From Procambarus clarkii (taxonomy: Eukaryota; Arthropoda; Malacostraca; Decapoda; Cambaridae), in NCBI RefSeq assembly GCF_040958095.1, contig NC_091156.1, positions 18,291,968 through 18,355,967 of the forward strand: 64,000 bases of DNA. The letters are read 5' to 3'. A model generated the notes under the pieces. That model did no database searches. It was not told where the DNA came from and saw nothing but the letters and a program-made list of their open reading frames with translations. How positions within the stretch are numbered: position 1 is the first letter of the stretch; each line of letters begins with the position of its first letter. The position numbers were made by a program, and so were the translations under genes. This document shows, one piece after another, positions 24,359 to 34,600 of this stretch.

Positions 24359-25538
24359 GTGAATTCTTGGAAGGAATTCTCGTTAAATAGCTGAGCATTC
24401 TTTAAAAAAGAAACTTGAGATTTTGTTAATGTTAGTAGATAGTTTCTGACAGTTCTGTTTACTTCCAAGCTCGGGCAATTTCTTCTCAGAAATTCAGATG
24501 TCTAACTATTACTACAATTCACACTAACAATATTTTCTCTTTTATCATTCAAATTTTTTTTTAACTTTAATGCAATATTGTACAGATGTCATTCTTGTTT
24601 ACATTACTGTATTGCCAGCCAGTTTAAACCATTTATTTTCTGGATCTGGATATCAACATTTCTAGCATTAGTTCTTTTTTAATTTTCAGCTGTAAACTTT
24701 ACTATCTGCAGGTTATTCTTTCTGAATAAAATAAGTTTCTTTGGATACAAGGTAACGAGCAAAAGTTTTATTCCATATGAGCATTGACGACTTGCAATGC
24801 TCATTGCTCAGGAAAATTTAGTTTCATAACTAGGATTGTCTGCACTGTCCCTTCCCCAATGTTTCCAGTCAATCAAATTTTCTGTTTGCGGTATGTGATG
24901 TTGGACACGAAAATTTATGTATCGGAATAGAATTTCAAATGTTTTCGTAGGTTGTTTTGTAAACTGGAACCAGATTTTCTATAGGTGCAATACTGTAAAT
25001 TGAGAATACCCGGTATGTCCCAGAACAACTCATGATCAACATGTAAAAACATTTAGGGAAAGTAAGCTAACATGAATGAGCATATAATTTATCTTGAATT
25101 ATAATGTTCTGCAAGATAGACATTGCAATTTTTGAAGCATGAAGTGGTCTGATTAATAAGAGATGTTAATGCCAAGCACTTGTGTGAGATCTGTGTTCTC
25201 TCCCCCTACTTAGATTGCTTGACTATTTCCACCTTCATGTGTATGTTAGTGTGTCACCTCTTCCATGGCATGAGTGTGCATTTTCTCACTTCCTCTTATC
25301 AGCCATTATTAAGGATATTTTCCGTAGATAAATAGCTAAAATACATTGGCCCATGGAATGCATCATATGTCTGCACTTATCACAAGAAGATTCCTGACTG
25401 GGCAGTGTTTGTTGACTGCAGGGCACCCACAGGCTGTGCACATGGAAAAGTAGCCTTTTGTATTTCAGGGGACGTAGGAATAAGTTCAAATAGCAGATGA
25501 TAGCAGAAACTAAAATTGAGACTTAAGGTTGTTGATCA

Positions 25539-25694
25539 GACCACACACTAGAAAGTGAAGGGACGACGACGTTTCAGTCCGTCCTGGACCATTCTCAAGT
25601 CGAAGTCAATTCTCACAATCGACTTGAGAATGGTCCAGGACGGATCGAAACGTTGTCGTCCCTTCACCTTCTAGTACTGTATGTGGTCTGGTCA
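25539..25694. repeat. Penelope-associated palindrome
   Basis: Inverted arms 25539-25602 and 25620-25694. Each contains GAATGGTCCAGGACGGAYCG followed by AAACGTYGTCGTCCCTTC, or its complement. The outer flank ACTTCAGCCACGTTATTGTG also occurs (reversed) beside the second copy at 37.2 kb. The core TTGAGAATG-hairpin-CGAAACG is the same as in the Penelope-like leader at 43501. Confidence 0.75.
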
Positions 25695-25749
25695 ACATAC
25701 TTCAGCCACGTTATTGTGACTCATCGCCTGCACTTAGGAGGTTGTTCGT

Positions 25750-26990
25750 TGTAGTAGATGGTTTAAATCAGAGACCCCCACTGTTTAAGAAGAAAATGAG
25801 AAAAAACAATTATGGGACTGTATTAGCGCTCACCCTTATAAAAAAATATTAAAGTTACTACCAATAAATTGTTCTTTGTTTCATTATATACCATTATGTA
25901 TTTGACATGAGCAAAGTGGGGTTCATTTGACCATAGAGGTTGGCATAACCCTAAACATCAATACCAACCAATCTGTCTGAAGATTGATGATTGTGACCCA
26001 TTTGAGTTGGTCATGACACAGATGAGCTTGTAATGGTAGTGATTTACATTTAGGTGGCAAGATTGTGGTGAGCATTTTGGTGAATGATTAATGAGTTGTT
26101 ATAGTGCTAAACACAGAATTTATAAGTTTTAAATTCTTTTGTCGAATACAACCAACTTGATTTTTTTTTTTTTATTTTTATAAATGAGGGGCATATAACT
26201 TTATCTTGTCTTACTGCTCTCGTAATGGCATCCTGAATAGAATCTAAGAACTTTAAAAACAAAAATATTTGGTGAGACAGTTATGCTATGTAGCCTTCTG
26301 GGTTTGGTACTTTTTGATAATTATAATCATGCCAATATGGTATACATTACTGTGTAATTAAATGGCTGCAGTATTAGCTTGAATTGGGTAACATGTCGAT
26401 CATTCTGCTATTCTTTTCAAAACTGTTGGTTCATGCATCCAGCATCCTGTCTCTAGCTGTATAGTCTACTTTTAAAGTTTTAATGGCAATATAACAATGA
26501 TGGCTTTTGGGAAGGAAGTAGCCATGTACTTTTCCCTCTCCCATCCAAGAGCATAAATAATCTGAATAAAAGTTGGTAATATGTGAATGTACAATTTATA
26601 AAATGTTTAATACAGTTATTATGGATTTTGCAAAGGTTTATACACAGTTTTTATGAAATATTAAATATAAATGGGTACTTTACAGATAATGTACTTAAAT
26701 AATATCAAATTTATTTAAACTTCCATGTTACATCTTCCCCAAAGTTAAATTTTGAATGTGCCACTACTGCATAATATTCTTTATTGCAATTTTTGCTTTC
26801 TGTGCTTGTGTGAGAATGTTAGTTTTATCACTGTCAGAAGGCTCTTTATTAATTAATGAATTTAAGTACAGTACATTTAAATAATATGAATATATTAAGA
26901 AGTTTAGCATGCATGTAAATAGCAATGAAAAAATAGCTATTCCAAACCAAACCAAAATCATTATGGGCTGGAATTGCTGTGTCATTGTAT
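25750..26990. other. AT-rich intergenic sequence
   Basis: No gene or recognisable repeat seen. Confidence 0.4.
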
Positions 26991-27003
26991 GTAATATGAG
27001 ATT

Positions 27004-27175
27004 GTGTGTGTGTGTGTGTTTAATTACCTAAGTGTAGTTACAGGATGAGAGCTATGTTCATGGTGTCCTGTCTTCCCAGCACACATTTTTTTTATAATGC
27101 TTCGAAACTACAGTACTGATGGTTTTGGCCTTCACCACCATCTTGCCTAACTTGTTCCAACCATCTCCTATGTGC
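27004..27175 (-). mobile_element. LINE 3' end (TAATTACC family) with (CA)n tail
   Basis: A (TG)n run at 27004-27019 abuts TTAATTACCTAAGTGTAG, the family 3' terminus. The element is truncated after the ACTTGTTCCAACC block. Confidence 0.65.
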
Positions 27176-28027
27176 TGAAAGAATGTGGGTCTGACTCCCA
27201 AATGCTAAAGGGATGATGAAGGTACAATATAACCATCATATTGTACTGTTTAAATAGTAAATGAATGTATCACACTGATACACAAGTTCTAATGCCATAT
27301 GCAATTGAATATTCCAGAGATTGCTGGTCATGTTTTTATTGATTTCAGATGTGAAGCCGCCTTGTGTTGTATTAAGACTAGTCCAAGTTTTGTAAAGGAA
27401 AATGCCTAACAATTTATTTGGCTAATACATGCACATGCCTAATACATGCACAGAATATGAGCATATTGCCATGCAGCCATAGTAGCAGAAGCAGGAATGA
27501 ATAATACTTCTAATGGACTGAACTTTTCATAATGCCATTTGGCATGTCTTATCAAGCTGAGGTTCTATATTGTTTTTCATTCTGAATTTTGTAATTTGTT
27601 AGCAACTTGGGATTACTGTATTGTGTAACAGTATCAACATGTCCTTCATGCACAGTTTATCACTTATTGAGCAATTATTGGTTCTTTAATTATTAACTAC
27701 AATTGCAGACACTTCATTGACACCCTACAAGGTATGAACAGCAAACTGAACAATGGCATCATTTAAAGTAACACATTGAAACTCATAATGTCTCAGTTGT
27801 TTTGTGTTTGTTAAAGCTAAACTTGGCTCTAGATGGTGTTCATGTATAATTATAATATTTACCTTAGTGTTTAGTTGAACTACAGTTACTAGCTGAAGAG
27901 TTTTCCTTTATTTCATTTAAATAATTAGTTGACATGTTAAAATACTTATATATTTTTGACTAAAATAATATTTATATTACATAGAAAACCATAATGAACC
28001 TGTCAACTATGACTTGCATATCTTGAG

Positions 28028-28470
28028 GCTTCTGACCCTATCTGCTGCTCTCTTCTGACCCCATCTGCTCCTGCCCTCATTTGCTCTTCTCTTCTGACCC
28101 CATCTGCTCCTCTCCTCTGACCCCCATCTGCTCCTCTCTTCTGACCCCATCTGCTCCTCTTCTGACCCCATCTGCTCCTCTCTTCTGACCCCCATCTGCT
28201 CCTCTCTTCTGACCCCATCTGCTCCTCTCCTCTGACCCCCATCTGCTCCTCTCTTCTGACCCCATCTGCTCCTCTCTTCTGACCCCATCTGCTCCTCTCT
28301 TCTGACCCCATCTGCTCCTCTCTTCTGATCCCATCTGCTCCCCACTTCTGACCCCATCTGCTCCTCTCTCCTGACCCCATCTGCTCCCCACTTTTGACCC
28401 CATCTGCTCCTCTCTTCTAACCCCCATCTACTCTCCTCTTATGACCACATCTGCTCTCCTCTTCCCAACT
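28028..28470. repeat. 21-22 bp minisatellite
   Basis: About 20 tandem copies built on TCTGACCCC(C)ATCTGCTCC. Units vary between CCCC and CCCCC, and one unit is short. Because the usual unit is 21 bp, all three - strand frames stay open and give Gly/Arg/Glu/Gln-rich translations. These are artefacts of the repeat. Confidence 0.92.
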
Positions 28471-28479
28471 CTTACTTTA

Positions 28480-29550
28480 TAAATATTTATGTGAATAACC
28501 AGAATGTGTGACAGTTTGTAAATACAAATTTGATTAAGTTTTGGTCATTTTCTTAAAAGCTGTTATAGTACTGGGCTTCTCTGCTTCCATAAACCTATTT
28601 ACTGTAGTGATGTAATTGGTCCTTGTGCCAGGGGAAAGTACATTGCTAAATAATTTACCAAATACATGTGATACCAAGATACAATAATGTGTTTTATATC
28701 ATCTTCCTTAATACCGTAGTGTAATAAGCATGTTCTGTCTACTAAAACCCATTCATTTATCATTGTTCTCCATAGGCAACTTTACAATGAACTAGCAAGG
28801 ACAGTATTAATTATATTTTCAGTGTGTTTATTTTTTAATAAATATCATTCTTTGATAAGTTCTAATCTAATATCTGTCATCTGAGTTTTTGTCATATGAG
28901 GCATGAATGATGTAACAGATAAACAGCCAAATTTACCAAATATCCCTAATTTTGTATGGATATTTCAGAAACTAGATGAGAAACAGATAAATGACTGAAC
29001 ACTGTAAAATGTGCTGAATATATAACTAAATATGACAAAATATCAACATTTTTGTGTAGGTATTTCATCTAATGACAAACCAAGAAACAAGATGCTTATA
29101 TAACCATAACGTTATCTTGGTACCTTTAAGGTACCAAGAGAACAAATGTAAAATGTTAAGGCTGTCAAAGCAGAACAAAATAAATTAGGATTATATTTGT
29201 TAAATAATCCACAACTACAACTCTTAACTTAATTATAAACCTTATATAGTCTATATCATCAGAAATTCAGAAACATCTATTTTCACATTTTTGTCATTAA
29301 AGTACCTGTATATATTTTGAACCACATACTCATTCTAGGAGTCTTAGTTTATTGTGCACCCCATAGTCATCATGACACCCAAGGGGTCCATGTAATCACC
29401 CCAAAGCTAATTACCCCAGACGAACAGGCCTGCGGTTTGTAGCTTGGTCCACCAGGCTATTTGACGCCGCTGTTATTTACACACATGGCATTATATGTGG
29501 ATATTTAATCAATCATTGACTAACATTAGTAGTCCAAATTAGCCTAAATT
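28480..29550. other. AT-rich intergenic sequence
   Basis: No gene seen. 29345-29380 (TTATTGTGCACCCCATAGTC) resembles the 3' end of the I-like LINE, heavily decayed. Confidence 0.4.
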
Positions 29551-29556
29551 AATTAA

Positions 29557-29847
29557 TTTTTTTTTTTTTTTTTTTTTTGAGATATATACAAGAGTTGTTA
29601 CATTCTTGTACAGCCACTAGTACGCGTAGCGTTTCGGGCAAGTCCTTAATCCTATGGTCCCTGGAATACGATCCCCTGCCGCGAAGAATCGTTTTTTTCA
29701 TCCAAGTACACATTTTACTGTTGCGTTAAACAGAGGCTACAGTTAAGGAATTGCGCCCAGTAAATCCTCCCCGGCCAGGATACGAACCCATGACATAGCG
29801 CTCGTGGAACGCCAGGCGAGTGTCTTACCACTACACCACGGAGACTG
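29557..29847 (-). mobile_element. tRNA-derived SINE, full length
   Basis: On the - strand it begins CTCCGTGGTGTAGTGGTAAG (A-box region) and carries GGGTTCGTATCCTGGCC (B-box). It continues through a unique middle, then the block CGAAACGCTACGCGTACTAG, and ends in CTTGTATATATCTC plus a 22-base poly(A) (T run at 29557-29578). The head folds like a tRNA with a partial acceptor stem, but the anticodon loop is enlarged, so it is a SINE and not a tRNA gene. A second copy is split by a LINE at 39396-42574. Confidence 0.85.
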
Positions 29848-29959
29848 CTAATTTTAAATTAGCCCAACGTCTATAAGGATAAGGGGTTGATTTATGAGTG
29901 CCGGGCACTCAATACTAACTAGCCTACCTTGCTACTTTTTTAACATACATATAAAACAT

Positions 29960-30300
29960 TTGTGTTTTTTAACGAATTTACGTGAAATAAGCATTGTTCT
30001 GAGAGAGAGTTACTCTGTCGCTGGATCTGTGCGGGATCGGAGCTCGGCGATTATAAAAATACACGCATCTTCGCTTTAAATTCAAATATGCCCATGGTAA
30101 CGTATTTAAAATGAAGCTTATGTTTCTATCTTTCTTGAGACGTATTAATAAACTCTTATGCTTATTAACGATTCTGCGTGAAATAAACATTGTTCTGAGA
30201 TGAATATTGCGGATTTCCGGCTCTACTAGCGATGAAAAAATGCAACTTTTATACAACTGCATATATCTTCGGTTTTACTTTAAATTTTGTCCTGGAAGAG
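29960..30300. repeat. Imperfect direct duplication of about 196 bp
   Basis: TTAACGAATTTACGTGAAAT, AAGCATTGTTCTGAGA at 29967 reappears as TTAACGATTCTGCGTGAAAT, AAACATTGTTCTGAGA at 30163. Downstream parts also correspond (CGGATTTCCGG/GGATCGGAGC, ATACACGCATCTTCG/CTGCATATATCTTCG). The origin is unknown. Confidence 0.6.
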
Positions 30301-30664
30301 TTTTCACATATGGATCCTGTTTCTGCCGTTCTTCTGACATAAAAAGATCTTTGGTTGAATAAGTTAAAAAAATGTTTTCAACAATATTATTAGGGCGTTC
30401 ACCGATTCCAACATGGGTGACCCCTTTTGGAAACGCAACACATGGGTTGACCCGATTGACAGACTGGTCAGGTTCCAATAGGGACTGAGACGTTATAATG
30501 GAAGGGGCCCTTCCAAACAGTAACAGCTCTCCTCTTTCCCCTTCTCACCATCTTCCATACGCCAACAGGAGTCATCAGCAAGGGTAAGTAATAACTTGAA
30601 CATACTTTGTAGTGAAGATTTGGGTGAATTAGGTGGAGTGGGTATAAACTGGGTATGAAAACAA

Positions 30665-31610
30665 GAATTGTTGTTGTTGTCTTGATTTAGGGGCGACGAC
30701 GATCGTGGGATCGGATGCGCCCTGGCTGTCCCATACCGGGAAATAGCGGAGGGATGGGGTCCCTATAGTCTCTTCAGGCCATAGACCCTGCAATCTCCTC
30801 AGACTTCATATTTTACAGTCTCTTCAGGCCACGGACATGACGGATGAAGCGGAAGGTATGGCGAAGGATGTCATGACGGACGTCTTCGTCTCTCGCACCG
30901 GCCCCGTCAAGGAGAACGGGAACTGTGAGGCGAGGAATATTCAGCCTACGAACGGCACTCTGTAGTCTGACGCGAGCGCTATGAAATCGAGGGCAGTAAA
31001 GAAGGTGTTCCACTGTATCCTTCTGGGTCGGACACCACTGGTCACGATCAACTGTGGTGCGCTGGCGATAAAATTGCGTAGAAATTGCGTCTTCTTAAAA
31101 AGGGAGCGGGCATTCCAAAACACCACAGTATTCTCAGGATGGGGCGCTATTATCCCTGAAAAAAGAAACAGCTAACTTTCTGACCACCTGTACACAGATG
31201 TCTCCAAAGGGGGAACCACCAGAAAAAGCCATAAAACCCTCAAACAAAGTAAGTAAAATGCGTGGTATCAATGACAGCCAGTCCAGAGGATGTTGATCAA
31301 TGCTTCTCTGCCTGACGGAAGCGGTGATCGACTCAGGAACTCTCTTGACGACGCCTGCGACTGGTGGGTGCTTCACTCTGGGCCTTATGTTCCACCGGTG
31401 TCACAATCCCCTGGGAAAGTGCCTGCGGGAGTAAAGGATCATCAGGGCTGTCTGTTGGAGCAGTACCTCCTAATCGATGAGAGTGTCGACGACGCCGGTG
31501 TTGGCTTTTTGGGGGGAGAGGCAGGAGGGTGACGAGTGCCAAGCTCCGGCCGAGACTGAGTGTCCATGTCTGTATCCGTGGATGAGTTTTCGTCCATGAC
31601 AGAGCTCAGG
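30665..31610 (-). mobile_element. Older LINE, 3' part: ORF1 end, endonuclease start, zinc tail
   Basis: The - strand holds, in order from 31610 down, the end of the gag-like ORF1 (PPKKPTPASSTLSSI to a stop), the beginning of an apurinic endonuclease domain (VVFWNARSLFKKTQFLRNFI, about 31060-31125), then directly a C-terminal CCHC-type tail (WCPTQKDTVEHLLYCPRF, about 30975-31030) and a stop near 30813. The whole endonuclease core and RT are missing, so it has a large internal deletion. The 3' UTR ends in a CAACAACAACAA tail at about 30670-30681. The 5' part is at 34601-35850, beyond the inserted + LINE. Confidence 0.75.
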
Positions 31611-31814
31611 CAAGATAACTGGGAAACTTTTGTTAACAGTCTCAACTCTCACACCCCCCTCAGCCAGGCATGGAAGGATATTAAAAGAATTAAAGGCGAT
31701 AAGCTCGGCCAAGTAGCACACCCTCACCCTCTACACAGAGCAAACGAGTTAGTCGATGCTTGGGCAACCACCTCTAGCTTCAATAATCTTCCCCAGACAT
31801 ACAGTTCAGATTAA
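31560..31814 (+). pseudogene. RT-upstream reading frame, separated by a frame break
   Basis: From about 31612 this frame encodes the ORF2 segment between endonuclease and RT (NWETFVNSLNSHTPLSQAW, IKRIKGDKLGQVAH, ANELVDAWATTSSFN). It ends at TAA 31812-31814, while the RT frame (one base back) is open from 31787. The first about 17 codons belong to the older LINE and not to this element. The identical break is present in the inverted copy near 42240-42265. Confidence 0.6.
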
Positions 31815-34600
31815 ATGCTGGTTACGGAGATCGAGAAAGGCTCGTTGACTTCATGCTCCACAAGGAAGATGAATGCAACGTGCCATTTACTGAGTTTGAA
31901 TTACTCGCGGCCCTAAACAAAGGCAAAGCCACATCCCCCGGTGAAGATGGTATCACTTATGACATATTGCGTCTGCTCCCTTTAGTACCAGGGAATCCCC
32001 TACTTGAGCTGTATAATATGAGCTATGTTACTGGGGAGCTTCCTAACTCTTGGACCAACAGTATAATCATTCCAATTCCCAAGCCAAATCAAGAGAATGC
32101 TTTCCGCCCAATTTCCCTTACTAGCTGCATTTGCAAAACATTCGAGAGAATGGTCCTAAACCGTCTCCTCCATAGAATAAGAACCATGCTATCCCCCCAG
32201 ATATATGGCTTCATGCATGGAAGGAGTGTGCATCATTGCATCACCACCTTTCTTACCCTGCACACTGAAAAGTCATATACCACCTTCCTAGATCTTAAGT
32301 CTGCCTTTGATATTGCAAATAGACATGTTATCTTGAGTGAGCTTGCAAGAATGAATATTGGTGGTCGGCTTCTTTGTTGGATCAGGGGTTACTTATCCAA
32401 CAGGAAGTCATCTGTATTTTTCCAGGGGCATAGAAGTGTAACAAGAGACTTTGAACTAGGCACCCCGCAGGGTGGTGTCCTCAGTCCTACCTTATTCAAT
32501 ATCTTAATAAACACGCTGTTAAACTCTGTACCGAGCAAACCCAACGTCCACATCATTAGCTATGCTGATGATATAATGATACACACCACTGGGTATGCTA
32601 ACACGCAGAACACTCTTAACTCTGTATTAGACTCATGTCAGGACCTAGGTTTAATTATCTCAGCAGAGAAAACAAAGATATTAAATCGGCGCCCACCCAG
32701 GCAGGGAGGAGCTGTTCGCAAGATGCAACTGTCTGATGGCTCCCAGCTTGACTATGTAAACAGATTCAAATACCTTGGCCTTGAGGTGCCACTGTACGGT
32801 CCTGTTGTATTCAGACTCTGTCGTCAGTTTAAAGAGAGGCTCCGAGCTCTCAAGGCTGTTGCAGGTTATCACTCAGGCTATGGTGCCAATGTCAGAATTG
32901 TCAAAATGATGTACTTTGCATACATCAGATCTTTAGTAGATTATGCTGCACCTCTGCTTGTTTTGATGCCTGAAAGAAAGCTTGGAGGGCTTGAAAAATT
33001 GCAGAACGAAGCCTTGAGGATAATCCTTGGGTGCCCTCGTACCACAAAGATACTTAATATGAGAAAGGAACTTAATATTCTGAGCGTTGTTGATCGTGTT
33101 ACTGAAATTAACTGTCAAATTGGTATAAAAATGCTTAGGCTAACTCATCCTAATCCTTGCACAGAAGCCCTCCAGAATTTCTTTATTGAAGATCAGCATT
33201 GTTCCAAATGGATAACAAAAACTGGAACTCAACTCAGAATGTATCAGGTTCATGATTTGTACCAAGAGAAACAACAACGGCACTTTCCTGCACCGTGGGA
33301 GGTTACACCCTTTCCAGTTTTAATCCCTCCCTTTCCACCCAAGAAGCAAATTAGAGATCAGCCCAAGCTTCGTCTTGAGGCAAAGCTCAACGCCTTAAGC
33401 CATATTGATGCTCTGTCCACAGAGCATTCTCTCTCTCAAATTATATATACTGATGGTTCCCTACACCGCACCACGGGTGCAGCTGGAAGTGCAGTTGTCC
33501 TGACAATGGGCGATGGCCTATACTTTGAGTGGGGAGTCCGTATAAACAACTGGGCCTCTACCCTTCAGACTGAACTATTTGCCTTGATCCTTGCACTGAA
33601 ATGTGTACAAGTCTCAAAACTTGATACATTAATTGTAAGTGACTCCTTATCATCCTTAAATGCTCTCAACTCTTTAAGACATAACTGTAACATGCTCGTG
33701 TCCGAAGCTAGACACAAATACAACAAAATTATTAAGGATGGTAACAGAGTCCATTTCATGTGGTCTCCATCTCATGTTGGCCTCCGAATGCATGATAGAG
33801 CTGATAAGTTAGCCAAAGAATCTGCCTTTAAAGGAGCCGTTGAGTGTAACCTTGGATTGTCAATGAGCAATCTGAGAGCAGCTGTACACCGAGAACTTCA
33901 ACAAGATCTTGTAGATCTGAGGCAAAGTGAAATTGACACCAGTAATTCCATCTATCATCATACTATCATGCAAGAGGAGCCACACATCTATGGATCATCC
34001 AATAAAATCAGCAGACTTCTAGATGTTACTACTGCTCGGCTTAGACTCGGTTACAAGTATCTCTGGGAATTCTCATTATCTGCTGATGTAGACCTGACCA
34101 AATGTAAACTGTGTCAACAAAATTATTCGCACACCCTCCGTCACTATGTGATGGAGTGCGAAAAGATACGTGAATTTAGAGACAATTCTATAACCAATGT
34201 TCCAGCGATGTGTCAATATTTCATTCAAAATGATCTGCTACCAGAAATTTTAGCCAAATATCCCCAGTTTGCTAACTGTAGGTAGTAACTAAGTGATTGT
34301 AACCTATCCACCGCTGCCCACTGGATGGGGGGCGGTGTGCAGGACAAACATATCAATTTTGACACTAGCTCTCCACATATGTCAGTTGCTTAATTTAGAA
34401 CCTGTACTTGAGGTCGATCTCGAACCCATTGTTGATGTGATGACTTATATTGAATTTTGTAACTAGCTCATCAAGATTGTAACTTGCTTAGCTAAATGAA
34501 TTGTGGGGTTCAGTCCCTGAGCCCATTATGTGCCTCTGTAACCCTTTCCACTACCGCCCACAGGATGGGTATGGGGTGCATAATAAATGAACTAAACTAA
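31611..34600 (+). mobile_element. I-like LINE copy 1, 5'-truncated
   Basis: Inserted into the older - strand LINE (30665-35850). It starts in the linker upstream of RT (QDNWETFVNSL, QAWKDIKRIKGDK), then has a frame break, then the intact 810-aa RT-RNase H ORF, then a 3' UTR of about 315 bp ending ATAAATGAACTAAACTAA. The 3' UTR contains two related motifs, CCCACTGGATGGGG (about 34318) and CCCACAGGATGGG (about 34557). No endonuclease domain is present. A CAAG at 31611-31614 and again at 34601-34604 may be a 4-bp target duplication, but this is weak. Confidence 0.85.
31853..34285 (+). CDS. Reverse transcriptase-RNase H polyprotein, I-like LINE, copy 1
   Basis: An intact 810-codon frame. RT domain: the GKATSPGEDGITYD finger, IPIPKP, FRPISLTSCICKTFERM, LDLKSAFD (first catalytic Asp), GTPQGGVLSPTLFN, and ISYADDIMIHTT with the YADD catalytic box near residue 240. 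RNase H domain from about residue 520: IIYTDGSLHRTTGAAGSAVV (Asp), TELFALILALK (Glu), LIVSDSLSSLNAL (Asp) and a SPSHVGLRMHDRADKLAKE end motif. A C-terminal Cys-His tail is visible (CKLCQQNYSHTLRHYVMEC). It copies element RNA at the nick (target-primed reverse transcription), but no endonuclease is encoded here. The start is arbitrary: the frame opens at 31787. RT plus RNase H suggests the I group. It is nearly identical to 39766-42198; I see only three residue differences. Confidence 0.92.
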   Translation: MLHKEDECNVPFTEFELLAALNKGKATSPGEDGITYDILRLLPLVPGNPLLELYNMSYVTGELPNSWTNSIIIPIPKPNQENAFRPISLTSCICKTFERMVLNRLLHRIRTMLSPQIYGFMHGRSVHHCITTFLTLHTEKSYTTFLDLKSAFDIANRHVILSELARMNIGGRLLCWIRGYLSNRKSSVFFQGHRSVTRDFELGTPQGGVLSPTLFNILINTLLNSVPSKPNVHIISYADDIMIHTTGYANTQNTLNSVLDSCQDLGLIISAEKTKILNRRPPRQGGAVRKMQLSDGSQLDYVNRFKYLGLEVPLYGPVVFRLCRQFKERLRALKAVAGYHSGYGANVRIVKMMYFAYIRSLVDYAAPLLVLMPERKLGGLEKLQNEALRIILGCPRTTKILNMRKELNILSVVDRVTEINCQIGIKMLRLTHPNPCTEALQNFFIEDQHCSKWITKTGTQLRMYQVHDLYQEKQQRHFPAPWEVTPFPVLIPPFPPKKQIRDQPKLRLEAKLNALSHIDALSTEHSLSQIIYTDGSLHRTTGAAGSAVVLTMGDGLYFEWGVRINNWASTLQTELFALILALKCVQVSKLDTLIVSDSLSSLNALNSLRHNCNMLVSEARHKYNKIIKDGNRVHFMWSPSHVGLRMHDRADKLAKESAFKGAVECNLGLSMSNLRAAVHRELQQDLVDLRQSEIDTSNSIYHHTIMQEEPHIYGSSNKISRLLDVTTARLRLGYKYLWEFSLSADVDLTKCKLCQQNYSHTLRHYVMECEKIREFRDNSITNVPAMCQYFIQNDLLPEILAKYPQFANCR

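Noticed and set aside
28003..28427. Three overlapping 116-125 aa - strand ORFs rich in Gly, Arg and Glu
   Set aside because: They come from a 21-bp minisatellite that keeps all frames open; no conserved domain.
29770..29847. Possible tRNA gene on the - strand
   Set aside because: A and B boxes are present, but the anticodon arm is enlarged and the sequence continues into a SINE body with a poly(A) tail.
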